From contig NZ_CP019323.1 in the NCBI RefSeq assembly GCF_001971585.1, forward strand, positions 2,036,053 to 2,100,052: a DNA stretch of 64,000 bases, given 5' to 3'. The stretch is from Companilactobacillus allii. Lineage in GTDB: Bacteria; Bacillota; Bacilli; Lactobacillales; Lactobacillaceae. Positions 43,073 through 56,536 of this stretch are shown piece by piece. The notes under the pieces are model-generated. The model was not told the DNA's origin. It saw only the letters and a list, made by a program, of their open reading frames with translations, and ran no database searches. The position numbers were made by a program, and so were the translations under genes. Each line of letters opens with the position of its first letter. Within the stretch, counting starts at the first letter, position 1.

Positions 43073-43933
43073 CTATTTAAGATACGTAAAACCATCTTTT
43101 TGTTCAATCTTTCGTTGTTTCATTAGATTACCTAATGCACGCTTAAAACTACCCTTACTGATACCAAAGTATTCTTTAATATCATCAGGATCACTCTTAT
43201 CAGTATATGGCATTTTACCATCTTGAGAATGTTCCAACACTGCAATAATCATCTGTGCATCTGGAGTGATTTCTTCATATGCACGTGGTTTCATTGATAG
43301 ATTCAATCTTCTATGACTTGAGCCAATTGCACGAGTTTTTACGTGTTGTCCTATATGCATTGGACCAGACTGCTCGTTTACATGAATGAAACCTAAATAG
43401 TAATCTTCTGTAATAACAAAAGTACCAGAATCTCTAATTGCAATTACGGTTGTCTCTTCATCTCTGTTTTTCATAGAGTCATTGGCGCTACGTACTAATT
43501 GCATATAAAGATTTAAGTCAGCAAGTTTACCCCATAAACGTCCCTTGTGATCAACATCTAGTTTAACCATGACACGATCACCTTTTTTAGGCCATTCAGA
43601 ATGTTCCAATGGTAAATCATCTAATGAAACAACAATATCCTTATCCTTTAATCCAACATCAATAAAGACCCCAAGGTCTGATCTTACATCAGTAACTTCA
43701 GCATAATCCCAAACTCCTTGTGATACTGAAGGCAAATTAGCAGTCATTTTGTTCTTATGTGCCTGATTTTCATAAACAAAACCAGTGATCTCATCCCCTA
43801 ATTCAGGAACACTTTCTAATTCACTTAAATCCAAAGCAAATGTGTAGCCCTCAATTTGTACGAAGGCTTCATCTTTATTCAAATCAGTAACAACCCCAGT
43901 CACTACTTGACCATACAAATCTTTTAATTCCAT
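43073..43933 (-). CDS. cvfB: S1 RNA-binding protein CvfB (YitL-like)
   Basis: The product has 286 residues. Three S1-type beta-barrels and a C-terminal winged helix are expected in this family. Visible segments are TGVVTDLNKDEAFVQIEG, YAEVTDVRSDLGVFIDVGLKDKDI, and then DPDDIKEYFGISKGSFKRALGNLMKQRKI for the winged helix. CvfB influences RNA stability and virulence in staphylococci; here the role is unknown. It starts 12 bases upstream of xerD. Confidence 0.92.
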   Translation of the reverse strand: MELKDLYGQVVTGVVTDLNKDEAFVQIEGYTFALDLSELESVPELGDEITGFVYENQAHKNKMTANLPSVSQGVWDYAEVTDVRSDLGVFIDVGLKDKDIVVSLDDLPLEHSEWPKKGDRVMVKLDVDHKGRLWGKLADLNLYMQLVRSANDSMKNRDEETTVIAIRDSGTFVITEDYYLGFIHVNEQSGPMHIGQHVKTRAIGSSHRRLNLSMKPRAYEEITPDAQMIIAVLEHSQDGKMPYTDKSDPDDIKEYFGISKGSFKRALGNLMKQRKIEQKDGFTYLK

Positions 43934-44100
43934 AATTTCACCATATTCTTCTTAATATACTCATTTTTTACTATTACTATTTTAACAGTTATATCCAGAG
44001 TTACATAATTATTCTTGTCGAAACATTGTACCATGTTTATTTCAATTTTTAATTATTTTTGAAATGAATTTTCAAGTCACAGTTTTTTTTAAATTCAACA

Positions 44101-44152
44101 TTGAATTTATAACTAGTTTGTGAAATAATTTCCTTCGTGGGAAGCGTTTCCA
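44101..44152 (+). promoter_or_regulatory. Promoter with cre-like site ahead of the alcohol dehydrogenase gene
   Basis: TTGAAT (44101-44106) and AATAAT (44124-44129) are 17 bases apart. Ten bases further, GGGAAGCGTTTCCA (44139-44152) matches the CcpA operator consensus except at one or two positions. A cre just downstream of the promoter normally gives repression when glucose is plentiful. The 250-base gap from 43934 contains nothing else that I can name. Confidence 0.6.
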
Positions 44153-44187
44153 AAAATAAATAAAGTATAGAAAGAAGAGTTTTATTT

Positions 44188-45309
44188 ATGAAAATTAAAG
44201 CTGCTGTTGTAGATAAGGTAAATGATCCATTTGTAATTAAAGATGATATAGAGCTTGCAGATATTCAAGATGATGGATTGCAAGTAAAGGTTGTAGCATC
44301 AGGTATTTGTCACTCTGACGAAGCCTTGCGTACGGGTGATGCTGGTTTTGATATTCCTGCAATTTTGGGACATGAGGGTTCTGGAATTGTTGAAAAAGTC
44401 GGTAAAAATGTTCATAACTTTGAAGTTGGTGACCATATCATCATGTCATTTTATTCATGTGGAGAATGTGACAATTGTCTCAAAGGGATTCCAACACAAT
44501 GTCGTAAATATGCTGCCTCAAACTTAAGCGGTACCCGTCCAGATGGCAGTGATCATTTTACAGAAAATGGTAAACATATCAGTGACATGTTTAATCAATC
44601 ATCATTTACAACTCATACTGTAATCAGTAAAAGAAATGCTGTTAAAGTATCTAAAGATTTAGATTTAAGAAAACTTGGACCTTTGGGTTGTGGATACGTC
44701 ACTGGTAGTGGTACCGTATTTAACACTTTAAAGCCAAGACCCGGTGATACAATTGCCGTCTTTGGTACAGGTGCTGTTGGTCTTGCTGCCATGATGGCTG
44801 GTAAAATTTCTGGCTGTACACACGTTATAGCAGTTGATATTGTTCCATCACGTCTTGAACTAGCGCAAAAAATGGGTGCTACTGACATTGTTGATAGTTC
44901 AAAAGAAGATGCCGTTGAAGCAATCAAGAAGATCACAAATGGTCTAGGTGTTGACTGGGCTGTTGATACTACTGGTGTTGCCAAAGTTATGACAGATTCA
45001 ATTGCAGCATTAACACAAGGTGGTACAACAGCTACAATTGCTGTAACACCACACAATATTGAAGTTAGCACATGGAATGACCTATGTGTTGACGATAAAA
45101 AAATCGTCGGTGTAAATATGGGAGATTCCATTCCTCAAGTTGACATTCCTCGCCTAATCGAATTCTATAAGATGGGTGTATTCCCATTTGACTTAACTGA
45201 AAAATTCTATGATTTCGATCAAATCAATGAAGCTGACGCTGATTCTGTCAGTGGTAAGACTATCAAGCCTATCTTGATAATTGATAAAGATTATAAACCA
45301 GAAGCTTAA
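44188..45309 (+). CDS. Zinc-dependent NAD(P) alcohol dehydrogenase
   Basis: It is a medium-chain dehydrogenase/reductase of 373 residues. The catalytic zinc ligands are in GICHSDEA and GHEGSGIVE, and the structural zinc is bound by the four Cys of CGECDNCLKGIPTQC. The Rossmann motif is GTGAVGLAAMMAG. The sequence resembles the aryl/benzyl-alcohol dehydrogenase (AdhC/XylB-like) branch more than ethanol-specific enzymes, but the substrate is uncertain. It is monocistronic, with a cre-like site upstream and a terminator at 45411-45442. Confidence 0.92.
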   Translation: MKIKAAVVDKVNDPFVIKDDIELADIQDDGLQVKVVASGICHSDEALRTGDAGFDIPAILGHEGSGIVEKVGKNVHNFEVGDHIIMSFYSCGECDNCLKGIPTQCRKYAASNLSGTRPDGSDHFTENGKHISDMFNQSSFTTHTVISKRNAVKVSKDLDLRKLGPLGCGYVTGSGTVFNTLKPRPGDTIAVFGTGAVGLAAMMAGKISGCTHVIAVDIVPSRLELAQKMGATDIVDSSKEDAVEAIKKITNGLGVDWAVDTTGVAKVMTDSIAALTQGGTTATIAVTPHNIEVSTWNDLCVDDKKIVGVNMGDSIPQVDIPRLIEFYKMGVFPFDLTEKFYDFDQINEADADSVSGKTIKPILIIDKDYKPEA

Positions 45310-45410
45310 TTTACATATTTAAAGAATTTGTGACATAACTCTTTTTCTACTCAAACTTGCAGTGAAAACGCGTGCCAAAACACAATTTTCTCCGTCTAAT
45401 AAAAAGAAAT

Positions 45411-45442
45411 CGATACTTACTTACGTAATTATCGGTTTTTTT
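45411..45442 (+). terminator. Rho-independent terminator after the alcohol dehydrogenase gene
   Basis: CGATACTTAC pairs with GTAATTATCG (one mismatch) around TTAC, followed by GTTTTTTTT. It is nearly the same sequence as the terminator at 48971-49006, so the two enclose the transporter/two-component operon. Confidence 0.8.
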
Positions 45443-45465
45443 TGCATTATACTAGAAAACTGAAC

Positions 45466-45521
45466 GTGTTATGTCACGCTTAGTTTCCTATATGACATAT
45501 GTCACAAAAAGTCATGACATT
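45466..45521 (+). promoter_or_regulatory. Cluster of TGACATA-type boxes before the ABC/two-component operon
   Basis: The stretch contains TTATGTCACG, the 12-bp palindrome TGACATATGTCA (45493-45504) and GTCATGACAT, and a further TGTGACATAAC lies at 45329. These are candidate binding sites for the response regulator encoded in the operon. I could not settle on a promoter. Confidence 0.45.
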
Positions 45522-45584
45522 GCTTACTATTTATGAGTAGATCACTCCGCTAAAATTAATTTATCAAGTAAAGGAGTGAATTTA

Positions 45585-46469
45585 ATGACATCTATTATTG
45601 AAGTTGATAACTTGAACAAAAATTATGGTAATAAAACAATCCTGGAAAATATTAATTTCAAAGTTGACCAAAATCAAATAATTGCTTTAATCGGAGAAAA
45701 TGGTGCTGGTAAAACCACACTAATAAATATTTTGTTAGATTTAATTTCATCTGATTCAGGTACAGTGAAGATATTGAACAATACTAAGCATATCAAAGAG
45801 CATCTGGGTGTAATGATACAGCAAAATATCTCCATAACACGCATTACCGTTAAAGAAATAATAAAACTAACTCAAAGTTATTATCAAAATCCATTACCAT
45901 ATGAAGAAATAATTGAATTAGCTGATTTAAAAAAATTGGAACATTCAAAGATGAATCAGCTATCTGGTGGACAAAAAAGACGTCTATCTTTTGCACTTTC
46001 AATAACAGGTAATCCCAACCTACTCTTCTTAGATGAACCAACTGCTGGAATGGACAGTCAAAGTCGTACCAAATTTTGGCAAATTATCGCCAATTTAAAA
46101 AATCAGCACAAAACAATTTTTGTAACTAGCCACTATCTTAATGAATTAGAGACCTTTGCCGACAGGATCATAATTTTACAAAATAAATCAATTGCCTTTG
46201 ATGGATCAATCGCCAAACTACGCTCTTTAGAAGGCGAAAGTTTAATTGAATTCGACAGTGATCTCTTGCCTGACTTATTTAGTTCCATACCTGAAATAAC
46301 CAATTTTAAGAAAATTAGCAACCATTATCAATTCACAACTAATAATACTGAATCACTAATGAATCAGCTAACTCCATATTTAAATGCCATCAGTAACCTC
46401 AAGGTACAACAAAACTCACTAGATTCGCTATTTTCTAATTTCAATACAGGAGACATAGTCTATGAATAG
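45585..46469 (+). CDS. ABC transporter ATP-binding protein (YvfR-like)
   Basis: This is the ATPase of an ABC-2 exporter. Walker A is IGENGAGKTTL, the signature LSGGQKRRLSF, and Walker B NLLFLDEPTAGMD. ATG 45585 is eight bases after AAAGGAG, so a GTG three codons earlier is not used. The product has about 294 residues. It overlaps the permease gene by eight bases. The four genes in a row (ATPase, permease, kinase, regulator) match the yvfRSTU layout of Bacillus. The substrate is unknown; a peptide or antimicrobial is plausible. Confidence 0.93.
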   Translation: MTSIIEVDNLNKNYGNKTILENINFKVDQNQIIALIGENGAGKTTLINILLDLISSDSGTVKILNNTKHIKEHLGVMIQQNISITRITVKEIIKLTQSYYQNPLPYEEIIELADLKKLEHSKMNQLSGGQKRRLSFALSITGNPNLLFLDEPTAGMDSQSRTKFWQIIANLKNQHKTIFVTSHYLNELETFADRIIILQNKSIAFDGSIAKLRSLEGESLIEFDSDLLPDLFSSIPEITNFKKISNHYQFTTNNTESLMNQLTPYLNAISNLKVQQNSLDSLFSNFNTGDIVYE

Positions 46470-47223
46470 TTTTATTTATCAAATCAATATTAACTTCAAA
46501 AGAATAATTCTTCGCAATAAACGTTTCTTCTTATTTGATATGATGTTGCCAATTATATTTTATTTATTGTATTCCAAAGTATTAGTTTCCAATATGCCAG
46601 AGACTGATTTAAGAATATGGCAAATGAATTATTTGATAAGTATGGTTATTTATAGTTGTTTATTAGGATCAATCATCACCGTTGCCAATACGTTATTTGA
46701 AGACAAAACCAGTCATTTTGATATATTATCAAGACTAACTCCTCTCCCCCAGTGGCAATACTATTTATCACGAATCTTAATTTTTATGTTACTTAATTTA
46801 ATTTCAGCAATTAGCATCTGTTTAGTTGGCATACTGGTAAATAATCTAAGTTTATCCATTACCACCTGGACTTTGATAATTTTCATAACCATAATCGGTA
46901 CCCTACCGCTTATATTGGTTGGAATTTTGATTTCACTTATAAATAATCCGACTACAGTCAATATATTAAACAATCTAGTGGTATTTCCACTCGCAATTAT
47001 CAGTGGACTTTGGTGGCCAATTACTATTATGCCTGATTGGTTACAATTTATTGGAAAATTGATGCCTACTTTTGAATTATCCAGTATCGATCAAGCCATT
47101 CTTTATGGTAAGATTATAAACAATCATTATGTTTTAGGACTAACCCTTTGGATTATAATCATTGGAATACTAACTTTAACAATAATCAAACATCAAAAAC
47201 ATAAGGAGTTAAATTTCGAATGA
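46462..47223 (+). CDS. ABC-2 type transporter permease (YvfS-like)
   Basis: The product has 253 residues and six predicted membrane helices, starting with FLFDMMLPIIFYLLYSKVLV. The ABC-2 pattern is visible in NLVVFPLAIISGLWWPITIMPDWLQ, the typical segment before the last helix. It overlaps the ATPase gene by eight bases and the kinase gene by four bases. This argues for coordinated synthesis of transporter and sensor. Confidence 0.92.
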   Translation: MNSFIYQININFKRIILRNKRFFLFDMMLPIIFYLLYSKVLVSNMPETDLRIWQMNYLISMVIYSCLLGSIITVANTLFEDKTSHFDILSRLTPLPQWQYYLSRILIFMLLNLISAISICLVGILVNNLSLSITTWTLIIFITIIGTLPLILVGILISLINNPTTVNILNNLVVFPLAIISGLWWPITIMPDWLQFIGKLMPTFELSSIDQAILYGKIINNHYVLGLTLWIIIIGILTLTIIKHQKHKELNFE

Positions 47224-48317
47224 AATTTCTAGAGGACCATATTCTATTTCCCAAAAGATTCGGTATTATGCCGTACTTTTGGACCCTTTCATTAATTTTG
47301 GTATCCAGCCAAGTGCTGTTTGAAAGAAACAGTTTTGACTGGATTTTGTTTTTCCTACTATTAATTTTCATCAAACTTTATCGTGACGGTTATGTGATCA
47401 ATCGGTGGCTTCCCATACAAATAGGCGGTCAATTAATCATCACAACATATCTTTTATCTCAATATTCCTTTGGGACACTTTTCATTTACACTGCATGGGA
47501 AATTGGTTCACTTCATTTAAAGAAAAATCAATTCTACAAATATACAACTGTTTATCTAATTTTTAGTGTAATTTGCATTTTGGGAAACTCAATAATAAAT
47601 TACAAGTCATCTGACATATATGGACTGATCATAACTTTCTTATTTGCCTTTGGGTCTCCATTTGCTGCAAGATCACTAGGAAATACATATCAAAGATCCT
47701 ATCGTTTAAAACAAAATAACAAACGTTTGGAAACAATTATCAAACAAAACGAACGAGAACGAATTGCAAAAGATTTGCATGACGATCTTGGGCAATCATT
47801 TTCACTAATAACTTTGAAAGCTGAATTAGCGGATAAATTGATTGATAAAAACGTTACACAAGCACGAAAAGAGATTAAGGATATCGCTACAACATCAAGG
47901 GAAAATCTTACCTTGGTTCGACAAATTGTCAGTGATTTGAATCGAAAGTCGATTGCTGAAGCAATGATTGAAGAAGAAAACCATTTAAAACTAGTTAATA
48001 TCATTCAGCAATCATATAATGAGAAAGTATCAACAACGTGGCCACTCGAAATTCAAAACGTGCTAGCGGCAATTATAAAAGAATCTTCAACGAATATCAT
48101 CAAATATAGTAAAGCAGACACGGCTATATTCGATTTTAATGAAGATGATAAATATTATTATTTGAATATCAAAGATGACGGTATCGGATATAAAAACGTT
48201 CGTAAAGATTCTTTTGGATTATCTGGCATGTCACAACGTCTATCTGACATTAATGGAGAAATAACTATTAGTTCCAAACAAGGTACAACTCTAAAAATAA
48301 AAATACAAAAGAGATAA
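47220..48317 (+). CDS. Sensor histidine kinase (HisKA_3 family, DesK/YvfT-like)
   Basis: About five hydrophobic segments cover residues 18-150, forming the membrane sensor without a large external domain. The phosphorylated His is His187 in RIAKDLHDDLGQSFSL. The ATP-binding domain at the end contains IIKYSKADTAIF (N-box region) and DDGIGYK with GLSGMSQRL. Intramembrane-sensing kinases of this kind often detect membrane stress or act through their partner ABC transporter. It overlaps the permease gene by four bases. Confidence 0.93.
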   Translation: MKFLEDHILFPKRFGIMPYFWTLSLILVSSQVLFERNSFDWILFFLLLIFIKLYRDGYVINRWLPIQIGGQLIITTYLLSQYSFGTLFIYTAWEIGSLHLKKNQFYKYTTVYLIFSVICILGNSIINYKSSDIYGLIITFLFAFGSPFAARSLGNTYQRSYRLKQNNKRLETIIKQNERERIAKDLHDDLGQSFSLITLKAELADKLIDKNVTQARKEIKDIATTSRENLTLVRQIVSDLNRKSIAEAMIEEENHLKLVNIIQQSYNEKVSTTWPLEIQNVLAAIIKESSTNIIKYSKADTAIFDFNEDDKYYYLNIKDDGIGYKNVRKDSFGLSGMSQRLSDINGEITISSKQGTTLKIKIQKR

Positions 48318-48322
48318 TTAAA

Positions 48323-48928
48323 ATGACGACAGTTTATCTGGCAGAGGATCAAAAGATGTTAAATACCGCTTTGGCAACACTTTTAGGATTAGAAGATGAC
48401 TTAGATGTTATCGGTACAGCAACTGATGGAAACACTGCCTTATCAGAAATAATTTTCAACAAACCAGATGTTGCGATTCTTGATATTGAAATGCCAAAAT
48501 TGTCCGGATTAGATGTGGCGCAACAACTAAATATTCTAAAACTACCAACTAAAGTAATAATCTTGACAACATTTGCCAGAGAAACTTATTTTGAACAAGC
48601 TGTTCAAGCCAATGTTAATGGATATCTGTTAAAAGATAATCCAACTGATCAACTAGTTAAAACTATCCATGAGGTTCTTAATGGACAAACTATATTTTCT
48701 CCAGAATTAGTTAGAACAATTATTTCAGCTGAAAAAAATCCCTTATCAAAACGAGAAATGGATGTCCTCAAGGAAATAAAAACTGGTAAAAATAGTAAAG
48801 AAATTGGTAAAGCTGTATATCTTTCAGATGGAACCGTTCGTAATTATATTTCATCCATTCTCAGTAAAACTGGAACTACCTCTAGGATAGAAGCCTTGAA
48901 CATTGCAGAAAATAAAAAATGGATTTAA
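48323..48928 (+). CDS. Response regulator, NarL/LuxR family (YvfU-like)
   Basis: The receiver domain has AEDQKML at the start and the phosphoacceptor Asp54 in VAILDIEMPKLSG, with KVIILTTFAR and GYLLKDNP behind it. The C-terminal LuxR-type helix-turn-helix is LSKREMDVLKEIKTGKNSKEIG, then LSDGTVRNYISSI. The product has 201 residues and is translated five bases after the kinase stop. It likely regulates its own operon through the boxes at 45466-45521. Confidence 0.95.
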   Translation: MTTVYLAEDQKMLNTALATLLGLEDDLDVIGTATDGNTALSEIIFNKPDVAILDIEMPKLSGLDVAQQLNILKLPTKVIILTTFARETYFEQAVQANVNGYLLKDNPTDQLVKTIHEVLNGQTIFSPELVRTIISAEKNPLSKREMDVLKEIKTGKNSKEIGKAVYLSDGTVRNYISSILSKTGTTSRIEALNIAENKKWI

Positions 48929-48970
48929 ATAGTGTGACAGAGTATCTTCAAATTTCATATATGATACATA

Positions 48971-49006
48971 AAAAACGATATTTACTTACGTAAATATCGC
49001 TTTTTG
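48971..49006 (+). terminator. Bidirectional terminator between the two-component operon and the DUF4931 gene
   Basis: CGATATTTAC and GTAAATATCG form a perfect 10-bp stem around TTAC. Five A residues lie on one side and CTTTTTG on the other, so it can serve the plus-strand operon and the convergent minus-strand gene at 49075. Confidence 0.82.
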
Positions 49007-49074
49007 TATTATATTAATAAGATTTTGTTCTGTTATACCTTTTCACTGTAAATTTACGTAAAAACAGAGTTATA

Positions 49075-49878
49075 TTACAATTTTTTTATTTCGTCACAAT
49101 CTGACTCATTCTTTAACTTAGTTAAAACATCTGCACCGAATTTCTCTAATGTATCTTTATTATCTCTTTGAGGTAACTTATAGCCTACAAAATATGGTGA
49201 TGCAACAAATCTTGGGATTATTTTACAAATAATATCACCATTTTCATCATAAAAGAAAATATTATAAGAATCACACGTTCCATTATGAAAGTCATTCAAT
49301 ATATAACGAATAGTAATTCTGGCGAATTCAGCCAAATCATTTAAGTGCTCAACACCTTTGATTCTAATATTGAATTCAACGAAACCCATAATAGGTTCCT
49401 GTGATAAATTGAAATCAATATTATCTGATTTATAAATTTCATATCCAGTAAAATTATGCTTACTAATATATTGATATCCATCAACATTTTCCAAACCAAC
49501 TATTTGAAAATGCGGATGCTTCAAACTACCACCGGACATTGGACCAAAATTCTTGTACATCAAAACACTCTTATATTTCTTTGTTTCCAATAATGAATTC
49601 CAACAATCAAAGATAAATTGAAATACTTCAGAATTCTTTTTAACTGAATAAGTCGATATATCTGCATCGTGTTCACTAGACTCAATTAAAACGGTTTGAT
49701 AGGTATCCTTTAAAGTTCTGAATTTATTCTCAAGCCAAATCATGTCGTCTTTTTGTCTGATAATATTAGTTAAACTAGCTGTGTCACAAAATGGACAGAT
49801 TGCAGCTTTCTTTTTTGTATCCCTTGGTTTCCCTTTAGCTACATCAAGTTGGAAAATCAATAGGTCATTTTCATCCAA
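49075..49878 (-). CDS. DUF4931 protein, GalT-like HIT-superfamily fold
   Basis: The product has 267 residues. CPFCDTA near residue 23 is a zinc-type Cys pair, and SGGSLKHPHFQIVG carries the HxHxQ-like HPHFQ of galactose-1-phosphate uridylyltransferases and HIT hydrolases. I recall this combination as DUF4931. It may be a nucleotidyltransferase or hydrolase acting on a nucleotide-sugar-like substrate, but no activity is known to me. The ribosome site AAGGAG lies 10-12 bases before ATG. It is downstream of the pyk terminator and probably has its own promoter. Confidence 0.8.
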   Translation of the reverse strand: MDENDLLIFQLDVAKGKPRDTKKKAAICPFCDTASLTNIIRQKDDMIWLENKFRTLKDTYQTVLIESSEHDADISTYSVKKNSEVFQFIFDCWNSLLETKKYKSVLMYKNFGPMSGGSLKHPHFQIVGLENVDGYQYISKHNFTGYEIYKSDNIDFNLSQEPIMGFVEFNIRIKGVEHLNDLAEFARITIRYILNDFHNGTCDSYNIFFYDENGDIICKIIPRFVASPYFVGYKLPQRDNKDTLEKFGADVLTKLKNESDCDEIKKL

Positions 49879-49904
49879 ATTAAATCTCCTTTTTTATGTA
49901 TACA

Positions 49905-49950
49905 AAAATACTGAAAAGGATTTGATCAGAATCCCCTTCAGTACTTTTAA
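49905..49950 (-). terminator. Rho-independent terminator after pyk
   Basis: On the minus strand AAAGTACTGAAGGGGATT pairs with AATCCTTTTCAGTATTTT, with a few mismatches, around CTGATCA, followed by TTTTTG. It ends the pfkA-pyk transcript. Confidence 0.78.
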
Positions 49951-49977
49951 TAAATTTCAATTAATTATTTTTGTTAA

Positions 49978-51747
49978 TTATAGAGAACGTGAAGCACCCT
50001 TGTAAATAACACCACGTCTTGAGTCAACAGTGACTGTTTCGCCATCATTAATCAAGTTTGTAGCATCTTTAGCACCAACAACAACTGGTAGACCCATAGC
50101 AATACCAACTACGGCTGCATGTGAAGTCAAACCACCGTTTTCAACAACTACGGCACTTGCTTTTTCAAGAGCTGGAAGATAATCTTTGTCAGTCATTTCT
50201 GTAACAAGGATATCTCCTTCTTTAACTTTATCGTTAGCTTCTTTAGCTGAATGAGCAACTACAGTATTACCAACGATTGATTCTTCACCAACACCTTGAC
50301 CCTTAACTAACTTTGAACCAATTAGTTGGATCTTCATAACGTTTGTTGTACCACTTTCACCAACTGGAACACCAGCAACGATAAGAATTAAATCTCCTTC
50401 TTTAGCAAAGCCAAGTTCTTGAGCTTTCTTAGAAGCAAGATCAAACATTTCATCTGTATTAGCAGGTTTGTCAGCAACGATAGGTTGTACACCCCAGTTA
50501 ACTGTCAATCCACGTTGTGTTGTTTCGTCGAATGTAATAGCAAGAATATCAGCACTTGGACGATACTTAGAAATCATACGAGCTGTGTAACCTGATTTAG
50601 TAGCTGTAACAATTGTCTTAATGTTCAATTCTTCAGCAGTTCTAACAACAGATTCACCGATTGATTCTGTAACGTTTGAGCCTTTGTATTCTTCGAATCT
50701 TTGAATAGCCAATTGGTTACTCTTGTCTAATTCTTTTTCTGTACGTTCGTCAATTTTAGCCATTGCTGCAACTGATTCAACAGGATAATCACCGTTAGCA
50801 CTTTCACCAGAAAGCATAGTTGCATCTGTACCATCAAGAACAGAGTTAGCAACATCAGTAACTTCGGCACGTGTAGGACGTGGGTTTTCTTGCATTGAAT
50901 CAAGCATTTGTGTAGCTGTAATAACTGGTTTACCTAAAGCATTACATTTTTGGATCAAGCTCTTTTGAACAAACGGTACGTTTTCAAATGGAATTTCAAC
51001 ACCCATGTCACCACGAGCAACCATCAAACCATCTGAAACCTTCAAGATAGAATCGATATTGTCGATACCTTCTTGTGATTCGATCTTAGGGAAGATTTGT
51101 ACTTGTTCCATATGTTTTTCTTCAAGAATTTCACGAATATCAAGAACATCTTGTGCTTTACGAACAAATGAAGCTGAGATGAAGTCAATAGCGTTGTCAC
51201 AACCAAAACGAATATCACTGGCATCTTTTTCTGTGATACCTGGTAGGCGAATTTCAACACCAGGTGCATTAACACCCTTACGTGAACCGATCATACCGTC
51301 ATTTTGTACTTCTGTAACTAATTCACGGTTTTTGTCATCTTTTTCTGTAATCTTAAGATCAACAAGACCATCATCGATCAATACGTGACCACCGACATGT
51401 GTATCATCGTACAAACCAGGATATGTAACAGCAATCTTTTCTGGATTACCAGTTAATGAATCATCCATAGAAATACGGATTGTTTCACCGATTTTAGCTT
51501 CAAACTTGCCACCATCTTGAACAGTTGTACGGATTTCAGCACCCTTTGTATCAAGAACGATACCAACTGTCTTACCTGTAATCTTTTCAGCTTCATGAAC
51601 CATGTTCATACGTGATAAATGTTCTTCATGATCACCATGTGAGAAGTTGAAACGGAAAACATTTGCGCCTGATTCAACCAACTTTGTAATTGTTTCAATA
51701 TCATTAGATGCGGGTCCAAGTGTACTTACGATTTTTGTTCTTTTCAT
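49978..51747 (-). CDS. pyk: Pyruvate kinase
   Basis: It makes pyruvate and ATP from phosphoenolpyruvate. MKRTKIVSTLGPASND, then NFSHGDHEEHLSRM, MVARGDMGVEIPFE and PVITATQMLDSM are the catalytic blocks. The length of 589 includes the extra C-terminal PEP-utiliser-like domain with GGLTSHAAVVGIAMGLPVVVG, typical of Bacilli. It is 45 bases downstream of pfkA, forming the conserved glycolytic pair. No ldh gene follows, unlike the las operon of Lactococcus. Confidence 0.97.
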   Translation of the reverse strand: MKRTKIVSTLGPASNDIETITKLVESGANVFRFNFSHGDHEEHLSRMNMVHEAEKITGKTVGIVLDTKGAEIRTTVQDGGKFEAKIGETIRISMDDSLTGNPEKIAVTYPGLYDDTHVGGHVLIDDGLVDLKITEKDDKNRELVTEVQNDGMIGSRKGVNAPGVEIRLPGITEKDASDIRFGCDNAIDFISASFVRKAQDVLDIREILEEKHMEQVQIFPKIESQEGIDNIDSILKVSDGLMVARGDMGVEIPFENVPFVQKSLIQKCNALGKPVITATQMLDSMQENPRPTRAEVTDVANSVLDGTDATMLSGESANGDYPVESVAAMAKIDERTEKELDKSNQLAIQRFEEYKGSNVTESIGESVVRTAEELNIKTIVTATKSGYTARMISKYRPSADILAITFDETTQRGLTVNWGVQPIVADKPANTDEMFDLASKKAQELGFAKEGDLILIVAGVPVGESGTTNVMKIQLIGSKLVKGQGVGEESIVGNTVVAHSAKEANDKVKEGDILVTEMTDKDYLPALEKASAVVVENGGLTSHAAVVGIAMGLPVVVGAKDATNLINDGETVTVDSRRGVIYKGASRSL

Positions 51748-51792
51748 CGAGAAATCTCCCTTTTTTATGTTATTCGTCTTTATTGTAACAAA

Positions 51793-56179
<4,387 letters not shown>

Positions 56180-56272
56180 TTTGTCGCCCCCTTTGGTTAA
56201 AATTATATCAAAATCAGATGGAACTTTATTGGGCAAAATCTGTTTTTGTGCTAAACTACTGGAGAAAGTGAG

Positions 56273-56464
56273 ATGGAAGAAATGAGATATGTTGCTGTAA
56301 TTTTTTGGGCAATTGTTTTAGGTCAAGTTGCTGGATTTATTGGTGGTGCATTGAACCAACAAACATTTAGTTCAGAACAAACAATGATTGTTACTGTAGT
56401 ATTTGCCATTATCTTCAGCATAATTCCATTGCTGCTAGATAGTGATAAAAAAGATCGCGCTTAA
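56273..56464 (+). CDS. DUF2929 (YjzD-like) small membrane protein
   Basis: The product has 63 residues and two membrane helices: VAVIFWAIVLGQVAGFIGGALN and TMIVTVVFAIIFSIIPLLL. The pattern WA-VLGQVAGFIG matches DUF2929 proteins, of unknown function. It is divergent from dnaE, has GGAGAAAGTGAG before its ATG, and ends inside its own terminator hairpin. Confidence 0.8.
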   Translation: MEEMRYVAVIFWAIVLGQVAGFIGGALNQQTFSSEQTMIVTVVFAIIFSIIPLLLDSDKKDRA

Positions 56465-56482
56465 TCAATAAGCGCTTTTTTT
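56457..56482 (+). terminator. Rho-independent terminator of the DUF2929 gene
   Basis: GCGCTTA and TAAGCGC pair around ATCAA, followed by seven T residues. The stop codon of the gene lies inside the left arm. Confidence 0.85.
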
Positions 56483-56536
56483 GTGTCTTTAAAAGTTTAT
56501 CTAAGCATTACAACTATACACGATATTTTATCAAAC

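Noticed and set aside
44613-45131. A 172-codon frame antisense to the alcohol dehydrogenase gene
   Set aside because: It is a shadow of a well-supported gene and has no ribosome site.
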